Origin: a virus
Length of the DNA stretch: 64,000 nt
Virus record (IMG/VR): IMGVR_UViG_3300009408_000003
Location: 56,328-120,327 of that record
Reading direction: 5' to 3' (one strand)
Shown here: positions 1-10,740 of the stretch, piece by piece
How the letters are laid out: each line of letters begins with the position of its first letter
Numbering within the stretch: the first letter of the stretch is position 1
Position numbers and translations under genes: made by a program
The notes under the pieces: model-generated
The model's database searches: none
Seen by the model: only the letters and a program-made list of their open reading frames with translations
Told to the model about the DNA's origin: nothing

Positions 1-3000
1 CAACTGTAACAGAATTTGGATTAATTCCTATTGTTTCTAAACTAATACCAAAAAATGCGCCAGTAAGTGTACCCTCTATTTTAGCATCTATTGATACCTC
101 GTGATTACTATAATTATCTGATATTAAAACTAAATCATCTGATACTGGGATTATTCCATTATAAAATGGAGTTGTACCCGCAAGCGATAAATCCGTTTCC
201 GTATTAAGTGTACCATTATATTGGTCATTATTTGCTATTAGTTCAATATCTTCTTGCGTATTTAATATTCCAGTTTTACCAACCGTTGAAGCTTCTAATT
301 CGCTATAATTATCTACATCTATTGAACTTTCTTTATATAGTTCTTTTGCTATTGGTTTTGTATGTTTATATTTGTTACGTTCTAATAAATGAGGTTCAAT
401 CAATAATCCACTAGCAACTTTAGCTCTAGCAGGTATTAATGATTCTAGTGTTGTAAATAAAGTTTGGTCTATATATCGTACTAATTGAATATATTCATAA
501 ATATTTAAATTAAAACGAGTAAAATAATATTTTCTTAATGAATCTAGTTCAGAATAATTATTTTTATAAATATCAGCTGGATTACCAATATAATTATCAA
601 TATTAAATTGTCCTAATGAACGTAATATATTCATATTGATTTCGCGAGTTGGCGAAAAGAATAACCCTAGTTTGTTAGAATCATCAGCGTTATCAAAACT
701 TGTTACATTCGAAGTTGAACCGAAATTTAAATAATTTTCTAATGTTTGCGATTCAAATCTTACTTTATTACTATATCCTATACCAGTTGCAGGAACATTA
801 GCAGTTACAGTTCTTTCATATGATACGTATTGGTATGGATATGAAGTTATTGATGGAAATCCAACTGCAGTAGCAACCGGTTCACCATAAAAGGTATTAA
901 TAGCCACATTTTTAATATTTGGGTCAGCATTTCTATCTTTTGGATATTCAAAATCTAATCTAAATATTAAATCTTCTGTTGATGAAGAAACGTGGTTTCC
1001 ATCTATCGCATCTGGCAATAATGTATGGTTTGTAATTCTTGATTCATCTAATGCTATTGACCATAGTCTAAATTCATCAATTGAACCAGATAATGTTGTA
1101 CCAATTGAAATATTAGTGTCCCATCCCCAACTTTGACTTCCGGTTGGAACAATAAGTGAGCCAGTTCCCTCATTTCTAATACGTTCATTAAATCCTTCTT
1201 TTCCATAAATATCAAATACATAATCGCTACCACTCAATGTACGGTTAACTACAATTTGTGTGTATTCATCATTAAATACTGGAAAATATGTAGTTGATCC
1301 ACTTACGATGTTACCACCACTTCCTGATAAACTTAATTCTACGGATGCTAATGAGCCTGTTCCTGCTAATAATTTTAATGACCAAGCATCACTTGAAACT
1401 AAAGTTTGATCATATCGATATTCGGTATTAATTCGCATTTCTACTGAATTTGGATACTTGTAATCATCTGGAGTTATAATAGAACTTGACTCATATTTTT
1501 TCCACGGAACAATAACTGATGCTGTTTGATCAAAATTAAGAGCTGATGTTCTATCATCAAATGTAAATTTAGTTACACCAGATTGTGTAGGATCTACTGG
1601 CCCACCAAATTCTAATATAGATAGCATTGAAGTTGGAATTCCATAACAGGCCATTGCAGCATGCAAAGCTCGTTTTGTACCTTTATGTTTGTATAAATAT
1701 GGTAAATTGTTTAATAAACGTCTCCAAATTTCTTGCTGACGTTCCTTTCCAGTCATAGCCGAAGCGTTTGTACCATCTTTATTTTTACCGAATGCATATT
1801 CCCAAAGATACTGAGAACGAACCCCCATATCTGCATCCCAACCAAGCGATTCTAACATATGATAAATTAAATCATTGGTAATTCCTTCGGTATTTGAATG
1901 GGTGAGTGTTTTAGATGTAGCAACACCTTTTATATAACTTGAAAGTACGTCAAAGTGTTGTCCTATCATGTGAAAAAACAGAACAAAATCTTGACCGTTT
2001 GGATCATTTAAAATATGTTGTGGTATATTATTTACTAATAAGTTTTTATTATTAGTATCATACAAATCTGCAGAAGATATTATATTATTGTACCATGTTT
2101 GAGTATCTAAATCGGTAGAACCACTTAAAGTGTTTTGTTCAGCACCAGGATATGATAGTGAACCACTTTTAGTATATAATAATTTTTCGAAAGCGTCAAA
2201 ACCTTTTTTAACATTACTAATTTGTTCTTCAACTCTTGCTATTTGGTTAAGTATCGAAATAGAACCACTTGCAAGTGAAGTATCTGTTAATGAATTTAAT
2301 GCAGTTTCATGAAATTCTATTAATTTTACTTTATAAAAGAAATTCTCAGCTCGTTCTGTAGCTGATGAATACTTTACAAAATTATCCCAGCGATATTCAC
2401 TACCACTTATATAATTAATATTTAATTTAGCTAAACTAAATTCGTTGTTACCAACATATTCATTTAATAATTCAGTTGATGTTACTGAACCACTAGCTAC
2501 TAAATCATCAAGTATTTGATATCCAATATCATCACCCATTTCTAAATTAAAATTTGGTGTTAACGAAATACAATCAGTTATTTCTTCATTAATTAATGAT
2601 AATTGATCAATAATAGAAAGAGATTGAATCTTAGATATCCATAACTGCTGATTTGGTTGTATTTTATTTGATAATGGTTCATATAATTTTAAAACTAATG
2701 ATTTTACTTCATTTGTTTTTCGTATTTTGCTAGTTTCTTTGTTTTCTGTATATGTGGAGAATGTTTCAGTATCAATTGCCCATGCTGCAATCAATTTGTT
2801 ATTTCCATCTCCTAAATGAGCATAATGAGTTAAATATTGTGAAGTTTCATTTTTAAATATATTTGTATTAAGTTCAGATTCAAATGCAGATTTAATATCT
2901 TGAATTACTTGAGCACGTTTTAAACGTAAATTACCTTTATCAAATAAAATAGTAATTTTTTCTTCTTTTCCACTTGTTAATTTATCACCTTCTGCATTAA

Positions 3001-4456
3001 ATGGAATTAAAATTAAATCAAATGATATTTTATCTGTATTTTTATTTACAGTTTTTTTAGATATTTTTAATATATTTTCTATCGATAACGTAATTGCGCC
3101 AGTTTCGCTTCCTTTTGTTATAAAAAACTCTTTATCATGTTTTGTTACATAAATTTCTATGTAATTTGTATTAATTGATTGCCAACTAATTTTAAAATGC
3201 TCTTTAAACCCTTTAAAATCTGCACCTTTAATATTGTATGGATAATTTATTTTAGTAATATCAGGCCCGTCTAAATATGTTTTATTTACTACATTAATAT
3301 GTACTCGTTTAAGTGGGCCACTACCAAATGCAGTAGATACTGGTTGTAAATATAATGTATATTGGCCTATACCGTTTCTGAAATCAGCTGATTTTAATCG
3401 TATTATTCCATTTGGGTCTAATGTACGTGTGGTTGTTCCAAGTGTATATAATACTAATTGTGAATTATGCGAGTTGTAGACAACATTTAATGGATTTGCT
3501 GAAGATATGTTGTATTCTAAATTATCATTTTCTACCTCAACGTCTGGTGTATTTATACTATCGGTTGCAGCTATTTTATTAGCTATTACAATAATTCGAG
3601 TTAAGCCAGGTAATAATTCTTTTCTAAAATCATTTGATAATTGAGTTGGATTAGCATCGTTTGGATTATAAATTTTATAATTAACCGAATGTGTAAAGTT
3701 TGAAATACCAGATTTTTCAAATTGAATCCATGCTATATCTGCATTATTATAATTATTAACGGTTATTGTAGTTGGAATATCATCTTCTACAAATGCAGTA
3801 CTTCCATCAGAAGTTATATATTTAATAATGTTATTTTCACTTACATCACCAACTATTTCAACTTTGTATTCTGTTTTGGTACTAGTTGCATTATCAGGCG
3901 GTCTAATTACATTATTAGTTATATCGAATTTTAAATTAAGGTTAGTAACTGATGAGTTTGATAAATCAACTTCTAATGGTTTCCATTCATTATTAACTAA
4001 TTTTGCTAATTCAATTATATAAATTTTAAATCCTGCAGAATTAATTTTGGTTTTTGAAGTAACTTTATATTGTACATTATCAGTATTATCGCTTTGGCCT
4101 GCTTTAAATATTTTTGTTTCTAATAATTCTTTAGCATTAAAGGTTAGTGTCCATGGACAATGAAATTGTGTTACTTTATCATCTATTATAATTCCAGTAT
4201 TAGTTGGTATTGATGTTAGATGTATATAAACTGTGTTTTCAATTATAACATTCGTACTAGTATCAACTGGTATTGGTTTGAATTTACAAGAACCATCATC
4301 AATTGTAGCTAATGAATTATAATTTATTGCTTTTGAATTAGTGCATCCTCGTACTAAATTAATCGTATTGTCGCCACTATCGGTATTACTACCGCCACCG
4401 CCACCGCCACCATTATTTAAATAAAAATCTGCATTTATGAATTTATCAACTGACAT
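1..4456 (-). CDS. giant baseplate/tail structural protein with LamG-like domain (C-terminus beyond window)
   Basis: The frame is open from ATG at 4456 to the left edge (more than 1480 codons) with no stop. The N-terminus has a poly-Gly stretch, then one GCT...NYN...DDGSC repeat (about residues 35-60). Near residue 1120 a segment reading SGSIDEFRLWSIAL is typical of LamG/jelly-roll domains, which often bind sugars. It lies last in the visible baseplate operon, after the gp6 and gp25 homologues, so I infer a large virion component (baseplate or fibre-associated). The exact T4 counterpart is not recognised. A late-promoter-like TATTTATA lies about 26 bp before the start. Confidence 0.8.
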   Translation of the reverse strand, partial: MSVDKFINADFYLNNGGGGGGGSNTDSGDNTINLVRGCTNSKAINYNSLATIDDGSCKFKPIPVDTSTNVIIENTVYIHLTSIPTNTGIIIDDKVTQFHCPWTLTFNAKELLETKIFKAGQSDNTDNVQYKVTSKTKINSAGFKIYIIELAKLVNNEWKPLEVDLSNSSVTNLNLKFDITNNVIRPPDNATSTKTEYKVEIVGDVSENNIIKYITSDGSTAFVEDDIPTTITVNNYNNADIAWIQFEKSGISNFTHSVNYKIYNPNDANPTQLSNDFRKELLPGLTRIIVIANKIAATDSINTPDVEVENDNLEYNISSANPLNVVYNSHNSQLVLYTLGTTTRTLDPNGIIRLKSADFRNGIGQYTLYLQPVSTAFGSGPLKRVHINVVNKTYLDGPDITKINYPYNIKGADFKGFKEHFKISWQSINTNYIEIYVTKHDKEFFITKGSETGAITLSIENILKISKKTVNKNTDKISFDLILIPFNAEGDKLTSGKEEKITILFDKGNLRLKRAQVIQDIKSAFESELNTNIFKNETSQYLTHYAHLGDGNNKLIAAWAIDTETFSTYTENKETSKIRKTNEVKSLVLKLYEPLSNKIQPNQQLWISKIQSLSIIDQLSLINEEITDCISLTPNFNLEMGDDIGYQILDDLVASGSVTSTELLNEYVGNNEFSLAKLNINYISGSEYRWDNFVKYSSATERAENFFYKVKLIEFHETALNSLTDTSLASGSISILNQIARVEEQISNVKKGFDAFEKLLYTKSGSLSYPGAEQNTLSGSTDLDTQTWYNNIISSADLYDTNNKNLLVNNIPQHILNDPNGQDFVLFFHMIGQHFDVLSSYIKGVATSKTLTHSNTEGITNDLIYHMLESLGWDADMGVRSQYLWEYAFGKNKDGTNASAMTGKERQQEIWRRLLNNLPYLYKHKGTKRALHAAMACYGIPTSMLSILEFGGPVDPTQSGVTKFTFDDRTSALNFDQTASVIVPWKKYESSSIITPDDYKYPNSVEMRINTEYRYDQTLVSSDAWSLKLLAGTGSLASVELSLSGSGGNIVSGSTTYFPVFNDEYTQIVVNRTLSGSDYVFDIYGKEGFNERIRNEGTGSLIVPTGSQSWGWDTNISIGTTLSGSIDEFRLWSIALDESRITNHTLLPDAIDGNHVSSSTEDLIFRLDFEYPKDRNADPNIKNVAINTFYGEPVATAVGFPSITSYPYQYVSYERTVTANVPATGIGYSNKVRFESQTLENYLNFGSTSNVTSFDNADDSNKLGLFFSPTREINMNILRSLGQFNIDNYIGNPADIYKNNYSELDSLRKYYFTRFNLNIYEYIQLVRYIDQTLFTTLESLIPARAKVASGLLIEPHLLERNKYKHTKPIAKELYKESSIDVDNYSELEASTVGKTGILNTQEDIELIANNDQYNGTLNTETDLSLAGTTPFYNGIIPVSDDLVLISDNYSNHEVSIDAKIEGTLTGAFFGISLETIGINPNSVTV

Positions 4457-4481
4457 AAATTATTCTAACTGTTTTTCTTAC

Positions 4482-4489
4482 TATAAATA
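4482..4489 (-). promoter_or_regulatory. candidate late promoter TATTTATA
   Basis: The coding strand reads TATTTATA 26 bp upstream of the giant structural gene. The same octamer or a close variant lies 19-26 bp before four other genes. T4 late promoters are a lone TATAAATA at -10 read by gp55; the role here is inferred. Confidence 0.4.
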
Positions 4490-4497
4490 TTAGTATT

Positions 4498-6096
4498 TTA
4501 AATATTAAGATTATTACCAGAAATAGTTACAATAGGACTACTTCCACCATGTAATAATTCACCTTCCGAATATGTAGTGACAGTTGGGTCAATAAGAGGA
4601 ACTGGATTATAAATACATTTACCAGCTTTACCGTAATTTAATGCGTTACGGTCACTGCATATAGGAAGATCCACTTGAATTTTTGCGTATTCTCTAACAT
4701 CGCCAGTAATTTTAAAATATTTTGATGGATTATATGATATTGTTGTTGACTGATATTCGTTACCATGCCAATTATGTAATCCAGTTTTATTCGTATATTG
4801 AATTACACCAGTGGTCGACCATACATAAAATGTTTTAAATGTGCTAGTTTTATTTTGAGAATTATCTGAAATTACGCAGCTTCCGTCATCAATTGTGGCT
4901 AATGGGTTATAATTAGTAGCTGCAGGATTTGTGCAACCACGTACATCTGTATTTGTAATTACTTCTATATCTGAACCGTTATCCTCATTTAGATAAGTAC
5001 AACTTCCGTCATCCTTAATAGCTAATGCATTGTAGTTTAATGCGTGAGGATCAGTACAACCACTAATAACAGCAGCAACACTTTCGGGTATTGTTGTTTC
5101 ATAATTAGAATCTTCAGTAGTAGTTTTTAAAATTTTACTTATAGGATCAAATGTTATTTGATCCTCTTTAGATAATACGCTATCCTTAATGATTGTTCGT
5201 TGATATAAATAAAAATCAATAATAGTTTGTAATGTAGTTACCGCAGTTGTTTTAATAGTATCTATTGATAACTCGACTGATGGTTCAGTTGATATTGAAT
5301 TACCATATATTAAAGAATTAATATCATATACTTTATTTTCCACAAAATAGTTCATTGCTTCGACATATTTTGTTTTTATTTGTTCTAAAAATGCATCAAA
5401 ATTGGGTATTTTAAATTCATCTTTTAATAACTTAATATATTCTTTACCTTCAACTGTAATCCCTTTTATTTTTAAGAAGTTTTCAACAACTCGATGAATA
5501 TCAACATTATCAATAAATTGTTTGACAAACGATATTGTATCATCTCTAAATTCTCCATTATCTGTATATACTTTGTATCGTTCTGCTAAATCTGTTAATA
5601 CTTCATCATCACCATTTTTAACTGGTAATACTCTAATTTCTGTACGTGATGGTGATATTTCATGTATCCATAATTTATCAAATTTACGGTTTTCTGAGCC
5701 AACTCGTCTATTTAATAGAGTTATTTGTGTTTTGAAAATACCATTAGTATAACCGGCTTCATTTATCAATTTTTCAGTATCTACCATATACTGACGAGCT
5801 TCGTTTGTTTTAGTAGTATCTGGATTATTATTAATTAAAAAATACTTAGAAATATTAGCATCATCTAAATAAATATAGCGAACTAGCATATTAGTATCGC
5901 CTTGTGGTAGTTGATTATTATTAGAATCATATAGAATAAATTCAATAACATCAGTTTTTCCATGACGAAACCATTGTGTACCATCTAGCCCAAATAAAGA
6001 TTTACTAAAATCTCTTTCGAAAATTTTTCTATCTTTAGAAGTTATAGCGAATCCTTTATTTCCTATTATATCTTTAAATTGATTTATATTGCTCAT
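4498..6096 (-). CDS. structural protein with GCT...DDGSC repeats
   Basis: 532 aa. Two clear cysteine-bounded repeats of the form GCT...NYN...DDGSC lie at about residues 350-415, and a third degenerate one (CSDRNALNYG) follows near residue 490. The N-terminal half has no motif I recognise. Such repeats occur in secreted Bacteroidota proteins and in phages of that group; they may be small disulphide- or metal-stabilised modules. It sits in the baseplate operon next to another protein carrying the same repeat. Probably a baseplate-attached or fibre protein. Confidence 0.75.
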   Translation of the reverse strand: MSNINQFKDIIGNKGFAITSKDRKIFERDFSKSLFGLDGTQWFRHGKTDVIEFILYDSNNNQLPQGDTNMLVRYIYLDDANISKYFLINNNPDTTKTNEARQYMVDTEKLINEAGYTNGIFKTQITLLNRRVGSENRKFDKLWIHEISPSRTEIRVLPVKNGDDEVLTDLAERYKVYTDNGEFRDDTISFVKQFIDNVDIHRVVENFLKIKGITVEGKEYIKLLKDEFKIPNFDAFLEQIKTKYVEAMNYFVENKVYDINSLIYGNSISTEPSVELSIDTIKTTAVTTLQTIIDFYLYQRTIIKDSVLSKEDQITFDPISKILKTTTEDSNYETTIPESVAAVISGCTDPHALNYNALAIKDDGSCTYLNEDNGSDIEVITNTDVRGCTNPAATNYNPLATIDDGSCVISDNSQNKTSTFKTFYVWSTTGVIQYTNKTGLHNWHGNEYQSTTISYNPSKYFKITGDVREYAKIQVDLPICSDRNALNYGKAGKCIYNPVPLIDPTVTTYSEGELLHGGSSPIVTISGNNLNI

Positions 6097-6102
6097 AATT
6101 TA

Positions 6103-7377
6103 TTAATTTCCACTACCGCCTTTACGTAATTTTCGCCACATTCTAGCTTTTATTGCGAATGTATCGCCTAACGAGGTTGTTACTGATATTGTATCATCAA
6201 AATTTTTACCCCTACCTTTTGGACTATTTATATTACGGATTTTAGTAAAATTAGCAGTTACTTTTCCTGCCACTTTTCCAACTCTAGGGTCTATACTCAA
6301 TGAAGTTGGGCCACCTATCCATGGTGAATTATGTCCGCCCGTATCTACTGCATAACTAAATGTAATTGTTATGCTTTGGTCTGATTTTAAATTATAAAAA
6401 TCAATTACATTACCATTAGGCCATATGTGGAATGTTCTCCAACTTTCAAATTTTAAAACATTACCATTTAATAATTCTTTAGGTTTTGTAATATTTGATT
6501 CTGGTATTTTCCAACCAACATTTGTAGTTTGACGGAACGAACCAGGTGGGCCCGTTAATATTAAAGCAGCAGCAGCCGCTTCATCTTTAGATTGTATTGT
6601 TTGTAATAATTCAGTTTGTGTTAACTGTAAATTTTTCACTACTGTTTCTAAATCTTTTAATTGTTGTTGCAACACTTCTTTTTGAGCTTGTAATCCTCTT
6701 ACTTGTGCTTCTAGCGAAACTCGTTCAATTGCTTCTTCTATTCCTTTTGTTAATGCAGTTTGAAAATCTGATAATAACGATGAATATCTATCATTAGATG
6801 CTTGTGTTTCATTATTCGCAACTGATGTTAAAATTTTTTCGGAATCTACTGTTTGGTTTAATGTTTCAATTTGACTTTTTAATTGATCTATTAAACTCAA
6901 TGTCTTATTCAGAGCTTCAGTTTGCTTTGCTAATTCATCAATTTTTATACCAAGTTCTTTAACTTTTGCATCATATTTTGATTTAGCAATAGTTTCTAAT
7001 TTTTCTGTTGGTGGAGTTTTAATAAGTTCATCTACTATTACATCAACCGCTTTTGTTAATTCATCCTCAATATAAATTGGTTTTTCAATATTACCAACTG
7101 TGCCGCCTTTTGTCGTATTAAGTGTGAATCCATTTTTATTTACTTTACTTTTGGAAATACCAATTTTTTCATTTTTAGTAGAATCACCTGCATATAAAGT
7201 AGATACATTTTCAGTTATACTAGTAGTTACTTGAATATTATTTAAATCAGTCCAACCTAAATAATCTCGTATCATTTCTTTATACGTTTCAGTATATTGA
7301 TCTGACGCTAGAATTATAGCAACACCCTGCTGCATTATTTCTGAATTTTCATATTTAGTTTTAAAATCTATATTCAT
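6103..7377 (-). CDS. structural protein with long coiled coil
   Basis: 424 aa. Residues about 120-270 are heptad-rich and Gln/Leu/Lys-rich, consistent with a coiled-coil shaft; the C-terminal 140 residues look like a beta-rich globular head (GWKIPESN, FHIWPNGN). The start codon overlaps the stop of the neighbouring 352-aa gene, showing translational coupling inside the baseplate operon. The shape (helical stalk plus C-terminal beta domain) suggests a fibre- or spike-like virion component. No family assigned. Confidence 0.7.
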   Translation of the reverse strand: MNIDFKTKYENSEIMQQGVAIILASDQYTETYKEMIRDYLGWTDLNNIQVTTSITENVSTLYAGDSTKNEKIGISKSKVNKNGFTLNTTKGGTVGNIEKPIYIEDELTKAVDVIVDELIKTPPTEKLETIAKSKYDAKVKELGIKIDELAKQTEALNKTLSLIDQLKSQIETLNQTVDSEKILTSVANNETQASNDRYSSLLSDFQTALTKGIEEAIERVSLEAQVRGLQAQKEVLQQQLKDLETVVKNLQLTQTELLQTIQSKDEAAAAALILTGPPGSFRQTTNVGWKIPESNITKPKELLNGNVLKFESWRTFHIWPNGNVIDFYNLKSDQSITITFSYAVDTGGHNSPWIGGPTSLSIDPRVGKVAGKVTANFTKIRNINSPKGRGKNFDDTISVTTSLGDTFAIKARMWRKLRKGGSGN

Positions 7378-8435
7378 TATGTTTCGACAGTAAATGTTAA
7401 ATTATCATCTGTAAAATATTCAATGATTCCGTTACGTTCTGTTTTTATTTCTATATAATAACTTCTATTAGTATTCCAACTTTTTAAATTTAAATTAAAA
7501 TAATTACCATTTTCATCACAGCTTACTTTACTATATTCTCCAAATGGTATTACAATTTCATTTGTAATTGCATCTCTAATTTGATAATAAGTAGTAATTG
7601 GTAAAAATTTTATATCATTATATGAATATAAATTTGTATAAGTTTTTAATGGATATTTTTCTCTACCGAAAACTCGTATTATAGGCGTACTATTAACTTT
7701 ATATACTTTTTTTAATCGTCTAAATGTTACTTTAATAATATCTGCAGTTAATTCTGTTAATGAACCGGTTATAAATGAACTATCATCCCAACCAACTCTT
7801 ATTTTTGGTTGATATATTGTATTTGTATCTTTACTAAAATATTTTAATGTACCGTAATCATTATTATCTGCTTCTTTAGTATCACTAAGTTTTAATATCC
7901 AACCTTCATTTGGTATTGAACCGGATAACCAAGCATTTATTGGGACTATTACATCTAATGCTAAATCAACTGATTCATATTCAAATGATTGACTAGCTGA
8001 ATAAGTGGTATACCATGTACCACCACTCCCAATAATCGAACCAGTTGTATTAAGAGCATAACTTCCACTTAACCAGTTTACGTTAGTTTTTCGAGAATCC
8101 CAAGTTGAATTTTCAGTACTAATTTCATCAAACTTTGTACCGGTACCCATATCCCAAGACTGTGAAATTGGATGTGCAAAAATAGTGTAAGTTGTTGGAA
8201 CTTCGCTACTTTCATCTTCTGTAATAATTAATTCAGCTGATGTTAGAATGACACCTTCATTAGTAATTGAACTTGATATTTGATTTGTATCAAATTTAAT
8301 TAATGAATGCGCTATTTCTTCAAGTCCACCAACATATGTTTTGGAAATTTCCAATATTTCATCACGACCGGTATTTTGATTTGGTTGTAATGAATATAGT
8401 GTTGTGTCTTTACTTGCGGTATAAAATCTATACAT
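7377..8435 (-). CDS. baseplate-operon protein with DNRLRE-like N-terminal domain
   Basis: 352 aa. The N-terminus (TASKDTTLYS, then HSLIKFD and a pattern of beta strands with WDSRKTNVNW) resembles DNRLRE-type jelly-roll domains found in phage and surface proteins. The C-terminal third resembles an Ig-like fold (KSWNTNRSYYIEIKTE). It overlaps gp6 at the start and the coiled-coil protein at the end, so it is part of the same operon. Function in the wedge or in fibre attachment is inferred from position only. Confidence 0.65.
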   Translation of the reverse strand: MYRFYTASKDTTLYSLQPNQNTGRDEILEISKTYVGGLEEIAHSLIKFDTNQISSSITNEGVILTSAELIITEDESSEVPTTYTIFAHPISQSWDMGTGTKFDEISTENSTWDSRKTNVNWLSGSYALNTTGSIIGSGGTWYTTYSASQSFEYESVDLALDVIVPINAWLSGSIPNEGWILKLSDTKEADNNDYGTLKYFSKDTNTIYQPKIRVGWDDSSFITGSLTELTADIIKVTFRRLKKVYKVNSTPIIRVFGREKYPLKTYTNLYSYNDIKFLPITTYYQIRDAITNEIVIPFGEYSKVSCDENGNYFNLNLKSWNTNRSYYIEIKTERNGIIEYFTDDNLTFTVET

Positions 8436-10300
8436 TATAATACCTTTCCTTTAATATCTGTGTTAGGGTATTTCAATTCAAATATGCTGGGGTCTAAACT
8501 TGGAAATACCATTTTTCCTTTAGTTGCATCTTCTATATTATATGAAATTCTTGAATATAATCCTAAACATTTATTATTTATATCACACTTAGGAACACTT
8601 TGAACCCCCTCAACTCCTGCTACAATTAGTTCTAATTCGCTAATATTTATTGGCATATTAAATGACCATTTATCTATATCAAAATAATTTGTGATTGCAT
8701 CGATACATTTTACTAATACTTCACGTTTATTATATCCACCGTACACTCGTATTTCAAAATCAACTCCTATATTAATTATAAATCCATCTATAAGATTAAC
8801 GCCATCTGTAAGCATTCTAAATTCATTTAGATAGGTTTTAACGTTTTCCTTTACTGCTTGATTTAAAGTTGATAATTTTTTATCTGAATCATATCCTAAT
8901 ATATACGCATTAATTGCAAATGAACGGTTATCAACTTTACCATACGGTGCCACAAAAGCTTTTGCAACTCCACCATATTTTGGTGGCAATGATAAAATTC
9001 TAACTTGATAATCCTTTTGAGTTACCGCTCTATTTTGTGAACCGAAATTTGCAAGTGCATTTTCTCTAATTTCATCAATAGTTTCTTCGCCTCTACCACC
9101 TGTTGCAGGTTCTTCATTTTCAACTGCTACTGAAGCTTTCATTTGATTATATAACCCTAATTGAGCAGGTGTAAACGCAATTGAATCTTCATCAAATTCT
9201 ATACTTTGTACTCTCGTTAAATCGCCTTTAGCTACATTAGATTCAACTCCGCCACCTATAACATATGAAACTGTAAGAGTTGTGTTTGATGGCGCTTGAC
9301 CATAAGTTCTAGTTTTTAAAAAATTCGCAGGATCAAATGATTCGCCTAATCTATCGATTGAAGAAGCTAATCCTAATCCAACATTTTTAAAATTCGGTAT
9401 CAATGTTTCATCAGCAGATGTTGAATTACCACCACCAAAAACTAATGAAGTTGTATTATCTGGATTTATCCTTGTTGTAAATCTTCGAGATGTTTTAATT
9501 AATTTTAATATATTAGGTACAGTATCTTTATATTTAGCTAAATTATCATCAGTTTGTTCTGTGGTTGGATAATCTACATATATCATTTCTTGAGCTAAAT
9601 AAGGTACTTCATACCATTTATTACCGTTTGAATCTCTGACATCATAAATTTGAATAACATTAGTATCACTCAAACTTATTTCAGAATATTGTTTTGGAGC
9701 AGTAAATGTTTGGTCTATGAATTTAAGTGTACCAGAAATTGCTTTTATTTTTTTCTTAACTAAATAAAATACTGGTTCATTTGTTATACCATCTTTTTCA
9801 TGTACTGAAATTTCTCTGGCATCTTCAACCGCAAAATCTAATAATTCAGTTGTTCTAAATAATGCATTTGTAGTTGTTGATTCAACTAGCATTCCTTCTT
9901 TAATTCGTAAATAATAACGTGAATCTGGAGTATTATTTACTCCACTTCCTACAGCCGGTACTAACTGATATACAGATATTTCTACTAATGCAGGTGTTGT
10001 TACCTTTGTCTTATATCCAAGATATGTAGCTAATCCAAGCACATTACTTTTATCTTCCGCATATAACATAAATGACTCTTTTAATGAATCATCAATATAA
10101 TATGAAAGAACATCACCAATATAGGATGCCATTTCAATAAACATCATACCTGGTGATGCCTCGTTAAAATCAGAATATGTTTTTGGAAAATATACCTTTG
10201 CATATTCAATTAAATTATTACGAAAACTTGTAAAATCTTTATTAAGATAATTTATATCTCTGTTTTGATTACGTTTTTTAGTTATACTATTTAATGCCAT
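8435..10300 (-). CDS. baseplate wedge protein, gp6/J-like
   Basis: 621 aa, the expected size for T4 gp6-type wedge proteins. The N-terminus has the conserved DFxSxRxxLIEYxK...FNEASPGMMFIEM pattern typical of the gp6/baseplate J superfamily, and the centre carries FGSQNRAVTQKDYQVRI, a hallmark of the family. gp6 forms the dome of the baseplate and triggers sheath contraction. It directly follows the gp25 homologue with a 2-bp gap, the same neighbourhood as in T4-like phages. Confidence 0.9.
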   Translation of the reverse strand: MALNSITKKRNQNRDINYLNKDFTSFRNNLIEYAKVYFPKTYSDFNEASPGMMFIEMASYIGDVLSYYIDDSLKESFMLYAEDKSNVLGLATYLGYKTKVTTPALVEISVYQLVPAVGSGVNNTPDSRYYLRIKEGMLVESTTTNALFRTTELLDFAVEDAREISVHEKDGITNEPVFYLVKKKIKAISGTLKFIDQTFTAPKQYSEISLSDTNVIQIYDVRDSNGNKWYEVPYLAQEMIYVDYPTTEQTDDNLAKYKDTVPNILKLIKTSRRFTTRINPDNTTSLVFGGGNSTSADETLIPNFKNVGLGLASSIDRLGESFDPANFLKTRTYGQAPSNTTLTVSYVIGGGVESNVAKGDLTRVQSIEFDEDSIAFTPAQLGLYNQMKASVAVENEEPATGGRGEETIDEIRENALANFGSQNRAVTQKDYQVRILSLPPKYGGVAKAFVAPYGKVDNRSFAINAYILGYDSDKKLSTLNQAVKENVKTYLNEFRMLTDGVNLIDGFIINIGVDFEIRVYGGYNKREVLVKCIDAITNYFDIDKWSFNMPINISELELIVAGVEGVQSVPKCDINNKCLGLYSRISYNIEDATKGKMVFPSLDPSIFELKYPNTDIKGKVL

Positions 10301-10302
10301 TT

Positions 10303-10734
10303 TTATCCTTGTATTGCGAATGTTATTTCTTGCGTACTTAGCTCACTACCTACTGTAAATTTTAGATTCATGTTAGCTATATGTTTATCTTTCATTTCAT
10401 CAGTCATTTGTACATCAATTTCTTTAATATTAATATAAGGTAGCCAAAAGCCAACATTTTTTATTATTGCATCCTCCAATTCAGTTTCAAATTCACTTGT
10501 CATTTGTTCGAACAATAATTCTCTTAATCCTATACCGAATTCAGGTTGCATGATTCGTTCACCCTTATTAGTTAATAATAGATTTAATAAATTGGCTTTA
10601 GCTTGATCGAACGAAGTAAATGCTTGTTCAAAATAGCCAGTTGGGCCGTTTCTAACTGGCAAAATGATACCATACGCATAATCGTTAAATTTTACTGTAT
10701 CTTTTACTACCTTTTTACCAATTATATATGCCAT
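10303..10734 (-). CDS. baseplate wedge protein, gp25-like
   Basis: 143 aa, the usual gp25 size. The conserved core NLLLTNKGERIMQPEFGIG followed by LRELLFEQ is diagnostic of the gp25/lysozyme-like W family that primes sheath assembly in contractile injection machines. It immediately precedes gp6 in the transcript, the canonical pairing. Confidence 0.92.
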   Translation of the reverse strand: MAYIIGKKVVKDTVKFNDYAYGIILPVRNGPTGYFEQAFTSFDQAKANLLNLLLTNKGERIMQPEFGIGLRELLFEQMTSEFETELEDAIIKNVGFWLPYINIKEIDVQMTDEMKDKHIANMNLKFTVGSELSTQEITFAIQG

Positions 10735-10740
10735 TATTTT

